Shown here piece by piece: positions 1-12,938 of a stretch of DNA of 64,000 nucleotides; positions within the stretch are counted from its first letter, which is position 1, and each line of letters opens with the position of its first letter. The DNA is from Hippopus hippopus (lineage: Eukaryota; Mollusca; Bivalvia; Cardiida; Cardiidae). The stretch spans positions 71,547,345 to 71,611,344 of the forward strand of contig OX328096.1 in assembly GCA_946811185.2 (NCBI GenBank). The letters run 5' to 3'. The translations under genes and the position numbers were made by a program. Below the pieces are notes generated by a model. That model had not been told where the DNA came from and did not search any database. It saw only the letters and a list, made by a program, of their open reading frames with translations.

Positions 1-2387
1 TTCTTTTCACAGCTTGTCATAGATGTTACATGACATTTTGTTGAACCCTCAGTAACCAGTCGCAACGTATAATCAAAACAACAGGTTAACACACATAAAA
101 TCTAAAATTACTAAATTAAAAAAAATCAACATTTATGTATCGACAGCAAGATTGATATAACAGGCAGATCTCTCACAACAGCTTGATATGGTTGCAGACT
201 ATGAAAATACCGAAAGTGCGGCACAGGTTAAAATCATTTGATTCATGAGGGTTAAAAAGACTTTTGATTTTCTTTTTTAACTCGGAATAGGTATAGAAGA
301 ATTAAATTGAAAGATCCACGTACTTACACCAATATCTTACTATAAGTAATACCGTTAACCCCAAACTGCTCAGCATAACATCTGGTGTTTTAGCAGACAC
401 AGAAACTGCAGCCTGATCCTGGATCTCCCAAGTCTGATGTAACTTAACAGTTTTTAATGGTTCATAAAAGACAGAGGGTTACACGCTGTATACCAAGCTT
501 TTGGGGGAAAATAAAGCGAAAATGAGATATGGTGGTACTATTTAGCATACCAAATGAGGAGCAGCAGAAAAAAAATGCCTGAAAATGTATAGAAATAAAA
601 AAAGACAAAATAGTTTAAAAAATCAATTTTAAGTATCGGATATGAAAAACGTCAAAGTGCATAAACCATGAATAACTGTGTAACCAAACCATAGATTTAC
701 TATGCAAGTCCAATTTACTGAACTTGTCTGTTACCGAAATATCTGTCACCTCGTCTACACTCTCTCGAAAATCGTTTCCTAGCAAACAATGAGCGACTTC
801 GCACACAAGGTTTTCAAATTCTATTTAGTTTATCCATTTTGTTCTGAACTTGTTTTATTGACATTAATTGCTGAAAATCTTTAAACAGTTGAAAAATGTA
901 ACGAGGAATCCAGCGTGCTGAGCAAATTACATCGATCGTTGCAACTTCTTGCGCATGCTCGAAGACTGTCTACAACTGCAGGCGAAAATAAACGAAGCTG
1001 TGTCGGAAATTAACGATGTAGAGATGACCACCACACGTTTAGAAGATATTTTGACTTGTATAAGTCTTTCGATTACTGGTGACTAAATTAAGAACTCTAA
1101 TTTTGTATATACTTTCGTCTTACATCAGTTTCGCGGGGTAAAATATAGTTGAATTTTGAGCAATAATATTGCTTTAAAAAGAAAATTCTTGATGTTATTC
1201 CTGATCTAGATAAAAGGTTATGGAATAGTCTGAAAAGGTGAAAACTAAATGGCGTGTTTAGTATTTTCTAAGATTTAGGCCATGTGTAATTCATGAGTAT
1301 TGAATATACCTTCCTTCTGTTACATAAATGAAAATTCACCTTATATCATCATTAAGACACAAGTCAAGAAATAATGATTTCACAAACGAAAAGTAAGGTT
1401 AACTTATGCACTGGCACAAAACATAAAATTGATCGTAACTACCTTCAAGAATAATTTGCTGATTGACTAATTTCTGGTGGTTACATTAGTTTCAACACTG
1501 TGTCAGTCTTACAGTGACAACAACCCATTTATTTGTGTATGGCTTGGGTTTTTCTAGGGCTAGATGATTCTATTCAGTGTCTTGTCTATAGGCACTCCTA
1601 CAAAATCCTGGCAACTGGGTGAGGATAAAATAACTCAACCGACACCTTCACCAATCAGCCAGTCTCACAGAACCTCACTAAATAAATGAACAGGATTATG
1701 TCATTTCACCCCTACATTGGTGCAAATATATAAAATATATATAAAATAATATAGGCTGCATAGGTTAAAGCTTAGACCTGCACAGTCTGAACTCAGAAAA
1801 ATGCAGGTGTGAATAAGTACAATGTAAACAGTGGACTTAAGTCTGACATAATATTTAAAGTTACAGTTAACGTGTGGTGGGATTTTGACATTTTGTCATT
1901 GATAATGTAAGTTTTATTAATTTACATATAGATGTAGATTCTTTTTTGAAGTTTTGAGCCACGTCTTTGTGAATTTGAGTCATATTACATAATTGAACCA
2001 CTGCAAGGACATGTGCAAAAAAAACATGATGTAGAATGATGAGATACTTCAAATTCAATATTAACACTGGTAAAACGGCTATTTATTACTTCCAGTGCAG
2101 GTTTGAGTGAATCCATTTTCATGGTCTGAAGAAAAGAATTAAAATCATCACTCATCACCTTGAAGAACAAAATCCAGATATTATTTGCTTTTTGATATCT
2201 GCAAATCCTTGCCCTGGGTACAGCTGAAGCAGCCAGAATGGACCAAGATCACACTCAGTGTGACAAGTTGCCATGTGGACCTTTACATAATTAAAATGAA
2301 ACTTTCAAGTTGATAGTACAAATTCTAATATTTCTATTTCAATGTTATTTTTTGGGGGAAGAATACCTCCTTAATGGGCAGCATAGA

Positions 2388-2451
2388 TAAAGATCAGACT
2401 GCACGTTCAATGCAATCTGATCTTGATCTACATAGTCTGCAAAAGGTCCTT
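2388..2451. repeat. Palindromic repeat family B copy
   Basis: The segment reads AAGATCAGACTGCA followed after a few bases by TGCAATCTGATCTTGATCTA, so it is an imperfect inverted repeat that could form a hairpin. Similar copies occur near 11219-11262, 16400-16442, 17264-17312, 18942-19006, 23469-23508, 58300-58365 and 59788-59850. It is often followed by a conserved tail like GTCTGCAAAAGG. It is a dispersed short palindrome, probably a tiny MITE or part of a larger dead element. Confidence 0.6.
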
Positions 2452-3596
2452 GAGTAGCACTTAGCAGCCTAAGGGTTAAAGGAATTGGTCCTTCTATAAA
2501 ACGTTAAAAAAAAACTATAGGCATACTTTCATTCTGAGGTTTGAATTACTTGCTGTTTACATGAAGCACAGTTACCATCTCTAGTATGGGTTGAGCAGCA
2601 GTTCATCATAAATATGTACTTTATTAAATAAAGCACATATACTTCAATTTCCAAGCATAAAAAATATATCAAAGAATTTAAATCTACATGTCCAAACCGT
2701 AAGACGTATAGATCTAAAGTAAGATAAAATTGAAGCATATTAGAAGTACTATGAATGGACTTTTACACCTTGAGTATCTGAGGCTTAAAGTGCAGGATAT
2801 TAGGTTAAGTAAGTGGATGTCCAGTTCACTGAGAAGGACACGATTTCCCATCGAAAATCCTCAGTATAAATTCACGTCACGGGTTTGTACTTGATCGGGG
2901 CCGTTTGTGAACGAAGGATTTCTTTATGTCCCATCGATAACTGGAGAGAAATTTTGGAAGCAGTCTTGCATGAATAGAACGCCAAATGTATTTTTTTAAT
3001 AGACTACACGATCTTCATTTTTTTTAAACGTTTCACAGAAATGTTACAAGCAATTCGGAAATTCATCGATAGTGCACCTAACACGATGCCGAATCGACTT
3101 TATGGGTTCTGTGCATTCGTTATCGAAAGAGTTTTAAATCATTTACGGCCAAATTCTAGCTAGCTATCTGAACAGTTAAAGATATTTGATATAATACAGA
3201 GTTTAAAAATGTAATTTCATTAAGAAATTATTGCTTAATTTCTTTGTTTATTTCGACAGAGGACGACACAAGTTGTGAACGAACATTTCTTGAATGAAAA
3301 TGGGGGCAGTCTGTGTAAACAATGTTCATACGCATATGGCAATATTTAATGAAAAAAAAAAAAGAACAAACCCTGTTGAAGTACTTAGAGTATTTCAAAC
3401 TGACAATATTTTGTAGTTTTGACGAAATTTCGATAAAGAAATCAAACATAATTTGTATGATTTATTCAAAGTCAGAGCTGAATATTATTTGTATTTCTGT
3501 GTTGTTCGTCCCTCGGCCAGCCATGCAAAACTGAAAGTGAGCGCGCATGCGTCGTCACGCATGGTGTATTTGGTTCCGGCCAAAACGATCACAGTA

Positions 3597-3624
3597 AGCG
3601 GATTTGCTATATGGCAAATCCGCT
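3597..3624. repeat. Perfect 11-bp-stem hairpin
   Basis: The left stem AGCGGATTTGC and the right stem GCAAATCCGCT are exact reverse complements around a 6-nt TATATG loop. It may be the joined ends of a palindrome-ended DNA transposon. No target duplication is obvious. Confidence 0.5.
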
Positions 3625-4127
3625 AAAAAGTATGTTCACACGTCTTTATAAAAATATGCATGTTTTACCCACCCATACTACTTAACTTTTGGTGAAAGCC
3701 ATGAAAAGGTTTAACAGCTCGTTCTTTTCATGCAGTGTGAGCTTCATCCCATGAGCAAAATGTACCTGTTTTTTAGTTAGTCAAAATTAAGACTTATGGC
3801 AATTATTAATTCCATACCTTTTTACAAAACGGCAAATTTCCAGATTTGTCCGAATTTAAAGCATCAGTAGACAGCAATGAAAAAGTGACGGTGACTCAAA
3901 TGAGGGGCTTTGTTTTCTTAAGGATCTTAAATAGTTCTGATAAAGATTGGGGATGTTGTTATTGTTTGATATTAAAATGCTTTTGGTTAAGTACACATGT
4001 ACTTAGATATTTGATTTTAATAATTAACAGAATTTAAACATTTAAGGCTAAATTTACCCTATCATACGTGTTGATAAGCTAACCACGTGTGCACTTTAGT
4101 AAAACTGTGGTTTTTTTACAAAGCTAT

Positions 4128-5500
4128 GGTTGCATATTTCTGCCGCGATATACAAGATGGCTAAGATTTCCTAGAAATATTATCTAGATAATAAAAATAT
4201 TCACGATAAAAATATCGCTATAATTCTAACTGTTATCATGATTTTTTTTTTTTCTTTCACGCCCACAACTAACTTTCACGGTAGCTATAATTAGATACGT
4301 TTTCAGAACATCTTCGTCTACAACCTTATGAATTCTCCTTTTCCTCCGTTGTTCGTAGGAGATTTTTCGAGTCGTCTTTGTGTTTAACATATTTCTGTTC
4401 ATTTCGAAATTTGTCAAAATTTCCCAATTAAGCTACAATTATAAATAATACGAATTTTCGCTCTATACTGCAATCTTGTGAAGTCAAAAACTACCGAGTT
4501 CATCCAAATGGTGAATTTTCTTTTTATGGTTTTAAAGTTGTTCGTAGGAGGCATTTCGAGTCGTCCTCGTGATTTTATGGACTTTCTATTGATAGATATC
4601 GAGCAACGGATAGAACTTTTACGATAATTTTATTTCGAATGTCAGCTTCGTGCATGATTGGGAATTGCTGCGTTAATATACATATGTGGCATATTTCTGC
4701 TACGAGAAATGAGATAGCTATCATGATAATTTTGAAAAACTATCGCGATAAATCAAAGTTTCCTGCAAATTTTATCGATTATCGAGATAGTGAAAAGTTT
4801 CCTGAAAAAAAAAATCAGGATAAACTTTGTTATCTTAAATTTTTCATTGATCAGTACATATTTTAACACAACATTTCTCTATCATGCAGGAAGCTGACAT
4901 TCGAGATAAAGTTATCGTAATAGTTCTATCTGTTGCTCGATATCTATAAATAGAAAATTTACGATCTGGGTGAACTCGGTAGTTTTTGACTTCACAATAC
5001 TGCAGTAAGTAAAAATTTGAATTATTAACAGTTGTAGCTTAATTTGTAAATTTTGACAAATTTCGAAATTAACAGAAGTCCTGAAATCACGAAGACGACT
5101 CAAAATGCCTCCTACGAACACATTTAAAACCATTCAGGGAAAACGAGAATTCATAACGTTGTAGACGAAAATATTCCGAAACCGTATCTGATTATAGATA
5201 CCGTGAATGTGAGTTGTGGGCACGAAAGCAAAAAAAATCATGATAACAGTTAGAATTACCGCGATATGTTTATCGTGAAAATTTTTATTATCCAGGAAAC
5301 TTTGTTTTATCACGACAGTTCTCATACATTATCGCAATACCTATCTCGTATCTCGTGACAGAAACACGCCACCACATTATCGTGATATTTTATTCAGGAA
5401 ACTTTTGACTATCTCGATAATATTTCCAGGAAGCTTTGATTTATCGCGATAGTTTTCTAAAATTATCACGATAGCTATCTCGTGGCAGAAATATGCCACC
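4128..5500. mobile_element. Fold-back (long inverted repeat) element
   Basis: The left arm (about 4201-4640) is repeated in reverse complement at about 4884-5292, including shared segments such as AACTGTTATCATGATTTTTT, GAAGTCAAAAACTACCGAGT and TTCGTAGGAGGCATTT. The outer end GTTGCATATTTCTGCC at the left answers GGCAGAAATATGCCACC at the right. The same terminal block recurs in the middle (about 4687-4830) and again inverted at about 5340-5500, so the element is a palindrome with a nested palindrome. Many units carry ATCGCGATAA-like motifs. No transposase is visible. It is most likely a non-autonomous fold-back DNA transposon. The exact ends are uncertain by about 10 bp. Confidence 0.7.
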
Positions 5501-6077
5501 GTACAAAACACTCCATGTTTTTTCTTCTGTGTTAGTGGCCCTACCCGGTCGTGTGGTTAAGCGATTAAATCATAACCCACGGAGTTCAAACGCAGACCCA
5601 GCCACACTAGATATATCAGTCTTAGAGCTTTCTTCACCAGTCGTTTTACTGTAGATAATTATTTAAATTGCATAGATAAGAACATGGTCACCGAAATATG
5701 AATGCAAGTTGCTGTCGAAATCGCCCTTGTACACTAGAATTATTTTGCCTAATAAAAAAAACGTGTTTTTTTCATAATATAAAGGTGCCGTTCCACATTG
5801 CCTGCTTTACCATTTAGCATGCCTCTTCTCCCACCAGGCGGTGTCATGCTGATTTTTGGAGACATTAAGTACAGAGAAAACAGCATAAGGAGAATCTAAC
5901 TACGTTATGAAAACGTTTGTTTGACCCTTAACCAAACATTCCAATGTTTTAACAACCGTAAAATGAAAAGCCTTCAAAAATACTGTGGAAAAAGGAGAAA
6001 TGTATGTAACTATTATCCGAATGACAAAGTATGACTTTTCATCTTAAATATAGCTTTGTGATTTTTCAACCACTTTT
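5501..6077. other. Unassigned non-coding stretch
   Basis: No gene is seen. Around 5546-5612 there is a weak tRNA-like head with GTCGTGTGGTTAAGCG and GGAGTTCAAACGCAG, resembling degenerate pol III A and B boxes. It does not fold convincingly and is probably an old SINE remnant. Confidence 0.4.
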
Positions 6078-6558
6078 CAATACTTCACAGTAGACAGGTT
6101 TTGTTGAATATCAATTTAAGTCTAGCTCCCAATGAACCATTGTTTGTTTTTACAAATGAGAAATGCTAATGTACATTTTAAGCATACAACATGTTACAGC
6201 AAAAATAGCGCAGAAATATTCAAGCGTAACCTGATCATGGCTCCTCGGCAATATATTTGTTGTATGTAACAGTTGACGAGTCTTGGTCAGAGAGACTTGA
6301 ACTGACAAAACAGAATCAAAGCCTGCATTTTAATCACGACATCCGAAACTGGTGAAGGTACTACACGCCTAAATGGGGTATTTATGGGGAAGGAGAGGGT
6401 GAGCTTTTTAAAGTTTACAACGGATACAAAGGATTTCTTGAATACCTTTATTTTTATGATTGCTCTTTTCAGGAAATAAATCGAAAAGAAAATTGAGCTA
6501 CGAATTCGCCACGAGGCGTAATTTTGAAGAATACTTCCCTCCTAAACGCAAATGATAA
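6078..6558 (+). repeat. Repeat R, first fragment
   Basis: This stretch is closely similar to 62548-63360, from AATACTTCACAGTAGA up to GCCACGAGGCGTAATTTT. In the second copy the sequence runs straight on into what here lies at 11940, so this fragment and those at 11940, 15640 and 18280 are pieces of one older repeat or segmental duplication split by later insertions. No coding content is seen. Confidence 0.7.
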
Positions 6559-6934
6559 ATCAAAGTGCTGTCAGCACTGTAATCGGTCGACACTGAATAA
6601 CTACAGTGGTTTGAAATCACAAATCAAATGGCAGTTGTTTGAACTATGTATGGGATAGACATTTTATAACTGAGTCACGTAGAAACTCTCCGTCCCTTAA
6701 AAATTAGTACATGTAGTTTAACGGAATGCTAAAGATGTATGTCTGCCAGTCGACAGCAATAAAACGTAGAATGTAAGTGATTATTCTGACCAGAAATACC
6801 GATTTTCAAGCTTTAGATATCACTCATCATAAATAACAGTACCTACCAACCTTTTATAAAAGATTAAGAAAATGTAAATACATGTATTATTTTCTGTAAC
6901 TTTTGCAACTTTTAAAACTATACTGTAACATATT

Positions 6935-9690
6935 TGCTGTGCATTCCGGGTTATACCCTTTTTCATCCTTCAATCAAAGTATTTACTAAACGTGGATGTC
7001 TTATATATGTCAAGACAGAGATTGGAGCATACAATATTGAAAATATAAAGACAAACGCTATAGAATATGTGCAAATAGGACTAAGCACAAAAGAAACAAA
7101 CATTCTGGTTACCAACATATACCGTAGTCCAGCAGCAACTGAAGATGAGGTAATTTCGGAATTGGAAAATCTATTGACAACTAGAAATATAAACAATATT
7201 CAATATAATCTTGCAGTGCATGTTGGTGACTTTAATTTTAAAAATATTGATTGGTCCAAAGAAAAATGTTTAGAAAGACATGATAGTCCAACTTCTAAAT
7301 TCTTAAATATCATTCAAGACTCTTTTCTATACCAAAACATTAGGAAACCAACACGACATAAAGATGGAAATATCTCCAATGTTTTAGATTTAGTCCTCAC
7401 TACAGAGAAAGGTATGGTTGAGAGTTTAAACCATTTTGCACCACTGGGAAAAAGTGACCATGAGGTTATCGAATTTAAACTAATGACAGGTGAAAAAATG
7501 TCCAGCGAAAGAGTCTCATTATTCAGACCTAATTACTATAAAGGTGATTATGATAGTATACGTTCACAACTCAGAGATGTCAACTGGGACTTAGAATTTA
7601 TTCATTGTGATATTCATCTGGCATGGGAGAAATTTGCCGACAAAATAACGAATATATGTAAAGAAAATATACCAGTGTGCAATTTCAACAATAAACCAGT
7701 TGATACACCATGGATGAATGCTGATGCCCTCAAGGCAGTGAGAAGGAAACGAACAAGGTGGAAAAAGTATCTTTACTGTAGAAATGATTTAACAAGACTT
7801 AGCTATACTCAGGCAAAATACTATGCTGCAATAGCAGTTAAAGAAGCTAAACGTGAATACGAGAAGAAAATAGTGGCTAATTTGAAAACAAATCCTAAAA
7901 AGTTCTGGAAATTCATAAAATCAAAGACAAAGATTAAGGAAGAAATCACAAGTTTGAGAGATATAAATGGTCAAATAATTACACTTAATGAAGAGAAAGC
8001 AGAAATATTGAATGAACATTTTCAAAGTGTGTTCATAAAGGAGGACAACAATGTTCCATATTTTCATTTAAGAACAAATAAAATTTTGGATTCTATTGTT
8101 TTCACTGAAGAAAAGGTTAGAAAACATCTACGCCAAATTGATGAAGGAAAAAGTATAGGTCCAGATGATATACACCCGAAATTTCTCCATGAGGTAGCGG
8201 ACTTAATAACCATCCCTATTACAAGAATCTTCAATCTGTCCTTTAATAAAATGGAACTGCCTTCAATTTGGAAAATGTCTAATGTAACTCCCTTATTCAA
8301 AAAAGGATCCAAACAGGATGCATGTAATTATCGTCCAATTAGCCTAACTTGCATTCTATGTAAAATTATGGAAAAAATTATCCGAGATGAAATAATGACA
8401 CACCTGGAAGAGAACAATCTCTTGACAACTAACCAACATGGTTTTGTAAAAGGCAGATCATGTACTACTCAACTGATTGAAACAATGGAAGATTGGACCG
8501 GAATGATTGATGAAAACAACAATATTGATGTCATCTATCTTGATTTTAAAAAGGCATTCGATACTGTGCCACACAAAAGATTATTATTAAAACTAAAAGG
8601 ATATGGAATCAATGGGAAACTTCTCGGATGGATCGAACATTTCCTGATAGGTAGAAAACAAAGGGTAGTCCTAAATGGAACAAAATCCAACTTGGGAAAT
8701 GTAACTAGTGGAATTCCTCAGGGTAGTGTTTTGGGCCCATTACTCTTTACGATTTTTATAAACGATCTTCCTGACGAGTAAAACAACACAACCAAGCTAT
8801 TTGCTGACGATACTAAAATCTATTCTGTTGTGAACAATAAAACAGACCAAGAAATTCTCCAACTAGATCTATTTAAGCTTGAACAATGGTCAAAAAAATG
8901 GCAGTTACAGTTTAATCCAGAGAAGTGCAAACATGTTCATTTTGGAAAAAATACAGATTTTCATTATCAAATTATGGGTCAGAAGATCTCAACAGAACAG
9001 ACGGAAAATGACCTAGGGATATGTATGGACAATAGACTACTCTTTCGAGATCACGTAGACTTGAAGATCAAAAAGGCCAACCGGATGCTTGGTCTGATAA
9101 AAAGAAGTTTTATACATCTAGATAAAGAAATGTTTCTTACTTTATACAAAAGCCTAGTTAGACCACATTTGGAGTACGGGAGTTGTGTTTGGTTAACAAT
9201 ATACAAAATGGAAAAAATAAAAATTGAAAATATTCAAAGACGTGCTACAAAATTACTCCCTGATTTGAAATATAAAAGCTATACAAAAAGACTAAAGAGT
9301 TTGGGGTTGCCGTCTTTAGAGTATCGCCGTTTAAGAGCTGATATGATCCAAACATACAAAATTTTCAAGAATATTGATAGAATAGACAAAAAGAAAATTT
9401 TCAAGCAGTATCCAACCACTATATTATCAACTAGAGGGCATAATTTTAAAATTTTTAAGCCACACTGTAAAACAAATTTAAGAAAGAATACCTTCTCAAT
9501 ACGTGTTATTACACCTTGGAATAAACTGCCTGAGGAGCTGGTGAATGCTAATAGTGTAAAAAGTTTTAAAAGTATTTTAAATAAAGTGTGGAGAAATAAT
9601 CCTGTGAAGTTCAGTCCCGAGTGTTACAGGCTGGAAGCGGGCACTGTGGACAAATTTAAAGAAAAGAATCCAAGAGGCGATTGCCTATAG
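6935..9690 (+). pseudogene. LINE ORF2: EEP endonuclease and reverse transcriptase, broken
   Basis: The frame encodes the back half of an exonuclease-endonuclease-phosphatase domain (VGDFNF, then SDHEVI), which nicks target DNA. A reverse transcriptase follows with DFKKAFDTVPH, GIPQGSVLGPLLF and FADDTKIY. After that comes a basic C-terminal region with RPHLEYGSCVW, as in CR1/Jockey-type elements. An in-frame TAA at 8779-8781 separates the GIPQGS block from FADD, so the catalytic RT cannot be made in one piece. The frame is otherwise open on both sides (615 and about 300 codons). The N-terminal endonuclease part was lost on insertion, hence there is no genuine start codon. The product, when intact, copies LINE RNA at the nicked target. 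Confidence 0.93.
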
Positions 9691-9727
9691 ACGATTTCAA
9701 GAAACAGGTAAACAGGTAAACAGGTAA
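6935..9727 (+). mobile_element. 5'-truncated non-LTR retrotransposon (CR1/Jockey-like)
   Basis: The insertion is flanked by ATATT (6930-6934 and 9728-9732). The uninterrupted Helentron copy at 15728-18279 has a single ATATT at the equivalent place, giving the exact empty site. The element starts inside the endonuclease domain, so it is 5' truncated. It ends in an 8-bp tandem microsatellite (CAGGTAAA, three units) just after the ORF stop, a tail type typical of CR1-like LINEs. It lies in the opposite orientation to its host element. Confidence 0.92.
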
Positions 9728-9732
9728 ATATT
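9728..9732. repeat. Right target-site duplication of the LINE
   Basis: ATATT here repeats ATATT at 6930-6934. The empty site in the other Helentron copy holds it once. Confidence 0.75.
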
Positions 9733-11939
9733 GTCAGATATTATCAATAATATCCATATTGAATGATGGACATGATGAATATGTCGTACAGAATGTGCCT
9801 GTATTATGGCTATCAAAGTGATTACTTTTGGCTGCGCGCATTTATCTTGACAAATTGTCCTACCATACGTTTTTCGGCTGGCTAAAGTGTCCTGGGCAAG
9901 ATTCTTCTGTTCAAAACATCGGCTGGCCAATTTCTCCCACATTACTTTCAAAGCATGTTGTATCTACCAAACTCTCAACCCTTTACCAAATGATGTAATT
10001 TTAGACTTGTCCAAAACGAAAGCATTTGCACATGACGAATGAAATGTAGACCAAATTAATGATGATTTGAATCGTTGAAATGGTAAAAAAAAAAACATTG
10101 TGAGAAAAGGAGAAAACGACGGTTATTTGCATTTTTCCACAATGTTTTTAACAGCCTTCTTCCTCGGGGTCATCAGAAACGGGAAAGTTTGGTTAAAACA
10201 CTCAGTTATGGCCTTTTATAGTCAGAAAAACAATATCTAAACATTACTATTTCAGTGTCGAGTTTTTTTTTTTATATGAATTATTCATAAACAGACAATT
10301 AAGATATTCAATATGTATGTCTGTGATACTGATCTGCATTGCATTCAAAGGACAGTCTGATCTTGATCTTTTATTGTCTTCAAAAGCGACTATATGTATG
10401 TCACTGGAGAACATGGGCCATTGTACTGAATCATTGTAATGAGCAAGAGCATCACTACAGTAAACCTTGTGCTTTTAATCTGGAATATGGAGAGGATGAG
10501 AGTCAACCAGAATGCTGATGAGACAAACATGTTACTGAGAGTTTTACACTAAAGCGCTCAATTAATGAAATAGATCTGATAAGCGTGGAAAGGCAACCTA
10601 ATTATTGCAGGGTCATTGCTGTCTTGACTACGATATCTCAAGAAATAGGAATAGCAGATCCAAAATTTGAGTGACTGCATGTTCCGTGCAGTCTGGTCTG
10701 AATCTGGTCTGAATCTGTGCTCTCCGAAGAGGCTTTTTCCCTGGTCAGTTGATTCAGACATGGAGAATATGACGTTAAGTGAGTTTTTTGTATTGCAATT
10801 TCAGGGTTTTTTCCATCTAAGAAAATGATCTGTTTAACTCTACGAAATGACAAAATGTTGAAAATCTTTCAAATGATGAAAAAATGCTGTGAGGAAAAAG
10901 AGAACATGCTTAATACATGTATGCTGTTTTTCCCACTACATTTTTAAAGCCCGAAAAGATTGTGTGGCCAACGGTTAATAGACTGATTCCAGTCTTAAGA
11001 ATGTCATCAAAAAGAAACATGTTAGTGAGCGTGTAAAATGGTAGAGCCGTGGTTAGAAGGAGAGGAATAGGGGTTATGAAAACAATTTAACCTTTAACCT
11101 GCTAAATAAGTGAAATGAAACTTTCAAGCTGACAGTAAAAACCCAGTTCTTTACTATTTCAAAGGTGTTTTTGTTTTGGAAAAAATATCTTCTTGTCGGA
11201 CATTAAAGATACAAAATCAGACAGCATGTAGTATACAGTGTGATCTTGATCTACAATGTCCGGAAAAGGTCATAAATTCGCGCTTAGTAGCCCAAGGTTT
11301 AATACATCCTATGCTGAAAGATGCATAATCAAATATATGCTGGTCAGTATAGTGAATGGACAGTCTGGTTTCTAAGGTTGAAAGCGTGGGATAACCAGAC
11401 CATTCTGAAATGACTTCTCCACTAGGGTTATAACTCTTAAACAACTCTACATCCTTTGTCCCACACTGCTTCACACGCTTCACCTTGCTTAAATTAAACT
11501 ACCAACGGCAGATTACTTTTTTAAACAGCTTTCACCACCAGCATGTACATAAGTTTGCTCCAAGGCAAAACAATCTAAATTTTCAAATTCTTTTAAAGCA
11601 ATGTTTCCTTACAAATTCCGTTTCACTGCAAGTTTATCCTTGCTCCAGGCCAAATGACCTATCATCTTTTCAACACAAGGTGTGCTCGTAACATAATCCA
11701 GATACTCCTGGATTCGCTCTTGTTTCATTCATAAGTTGTTGCTTTATCACTGACACCATTCCTTATGGCTTATTAGGGTTAAAAGTTCAACGTAATAAGG
11801 CCCCAACAGCTAGTATTAGTGTTATTAGACTGTAGGAAAAAGCTGTCACGAGATGCAGTTAAATCAGTTTGCCCTCAGCAGAGGATTTCCGAATGTTGTG
11901 GTCTCTCTAATTGTCCGGCTCACGCCGACCGATTAAAAA

Positions 11940-12254
11940 CAGCAACAACTATTTTATTCTACATTGTCACTCAATGTAAGCGGTCTTGTACAGTGCGGGT
12001 TGTACATACACGTGTGTTTCATAACCTTTGTAGGCAATACATTACCTGAAGTTATTGTCTATAACATAACATACATAACTTACGCGTGTTTCATAACCTG
12101 TTCATTGCTAGGAGTTTTTGTCTGTATAATACATAACATTCGTAACTAAGTCTATAAACAGCCATTCCGCCTATACTTAAACTCCGATATTGTGTCAGTT
12201 GTACATACACAAAAATTCCAAATAAAATACGCAGTACTGGTACTATGAATTTCG
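11940..12254 (+). repeat. Repeat R, second fragment
   Basis: It matches about 63387-63712 (ACTATTTTATTCTACATTGT through ACTGGTACTATGAATTTC). In the right-edge copy it directly follows the counterpart of 6078-6558. The match ends near 12254. No gene is seen. Confidence 0.7.
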
Positions 12255-12609
12255 TCCCCTTTAAACGTCCCCGTACATTTTACAAAGTTATTTGTTTCAT
12301 CTTGTTTGATTATTTCAGAAAACGTTCACATTTGATGTTAAACATTTTGATGTTGTCATTTGTTGTTACAGGTCATTGAATTTTAACCCATATCCTGCCG
12401 AATTTATAGTTTTAAGAGGCACAACATTAATTTTGGACAAATATTATGACATTCAGCTTAATTAATAGGACTTAAATCATTATATTGATATCGTAACTGT
12501 GTACTTCAATACCAGACTATCCTCATGTATGTAGGGACCCTTTTCTACGATTTTAGCAAATAGGATCAAGATTGTTTAATGTAGGCTAAGTAGAATCAAG
12601 ATTTTATAT

Positions 12610-12938
12610 TGAGTGATTGATTGATTGTATGGTGTTTTAACGCCGTTTTCAACATTATTTCAGTTATATCGAGGCGGTCAGTGCACCTATCCATGCGTTC
12701 CTGGAGTCTCTTTTACCAGTACTTCGCACAATTTTCTTTCCAAGCCACTGGCTGCTTTCTCACATAATTATCGTCGAAACAATGGTCAGCGGTGGGAGAG
12801 GAATGAATCCTGTCTCAGTGACTATCATCAATCCTCGGAAAGAAATTGGCCGAGCCAGGGGTCGTAGCTAGGGATCGAACCCTGGACCACGTGTTCTCAA
12901 GTCCTGCACGTTACCGACTGAGCTACCGGGATTCGGCC
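12610..12938 (-). mobile_element. tRNA-derived SINE, copy 1
   Basis: On the minus strand it starts with a tRNA-like head with A box TAGCTCAGTCGG and B box GGTTCGATCC (pol III promoter), then a body of about 240 bp ending in a CAAT repeat tail. It is flanked by a perfect 12-bp target duplication AAGATTTTATAT (12598-12609 and 12939-12950). The clean duplication suggests a fairly recent LINE-driven insertion. The same family recurs at 18495, 29803, 32560, 57548 and 62871. Confidence 0.93.

Larger units (their letters stand above)
1..4127. other. Gene-poor leader region
   Basis: No coding region I can support lies here. The open frames are short (at most about 75 codons), AT-rich and lack family motifs. 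The stretch contains one copy of the GATCAAGATCAGACTGCA palindrome (about 2388-2451), an AT-only run near 1725-1755 and a perfect small hairpin at 3597-3624, all listed separately. Distant non-coding host DNA or worn-out repeats are the simplest reading. Confidence 0.6.
6559..11939 (-). mobile_element. Helentron-like element, copy A (split by LINE)
   Basis: Without the LINE at 6935-9727 this copy is about 2.58 kb and matches 15728-18279 end to end in reverse complement. Read on the minus strand it begins TTTTTAATCGGTCGGCGTGA (at 11939). Near its other end is the inverted subterminal copy TCGACCGATTA, then a perfect hairpin AGTGCTGTCAGCACT (6564-6578), then the 3' end. A terminal repeat at one end answered by an internal inverted copy plus a 3' stem-loop is the asymmetric layout known from Helentron-associated non-autonomous elements. 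No Rep/helicase is visible, so it is non-autonomous. Assignment to Helentrons is inferred; that it is a discrete element is well supported. Confidence 0.7.

Noticed and set aside
9697..9951. 84-codon minus ORF and its twin at 17673-17957
   Set aside because: They resemble each other only because both lie in the two Helentron copies. No domain, and the frame is not conserved as protein.
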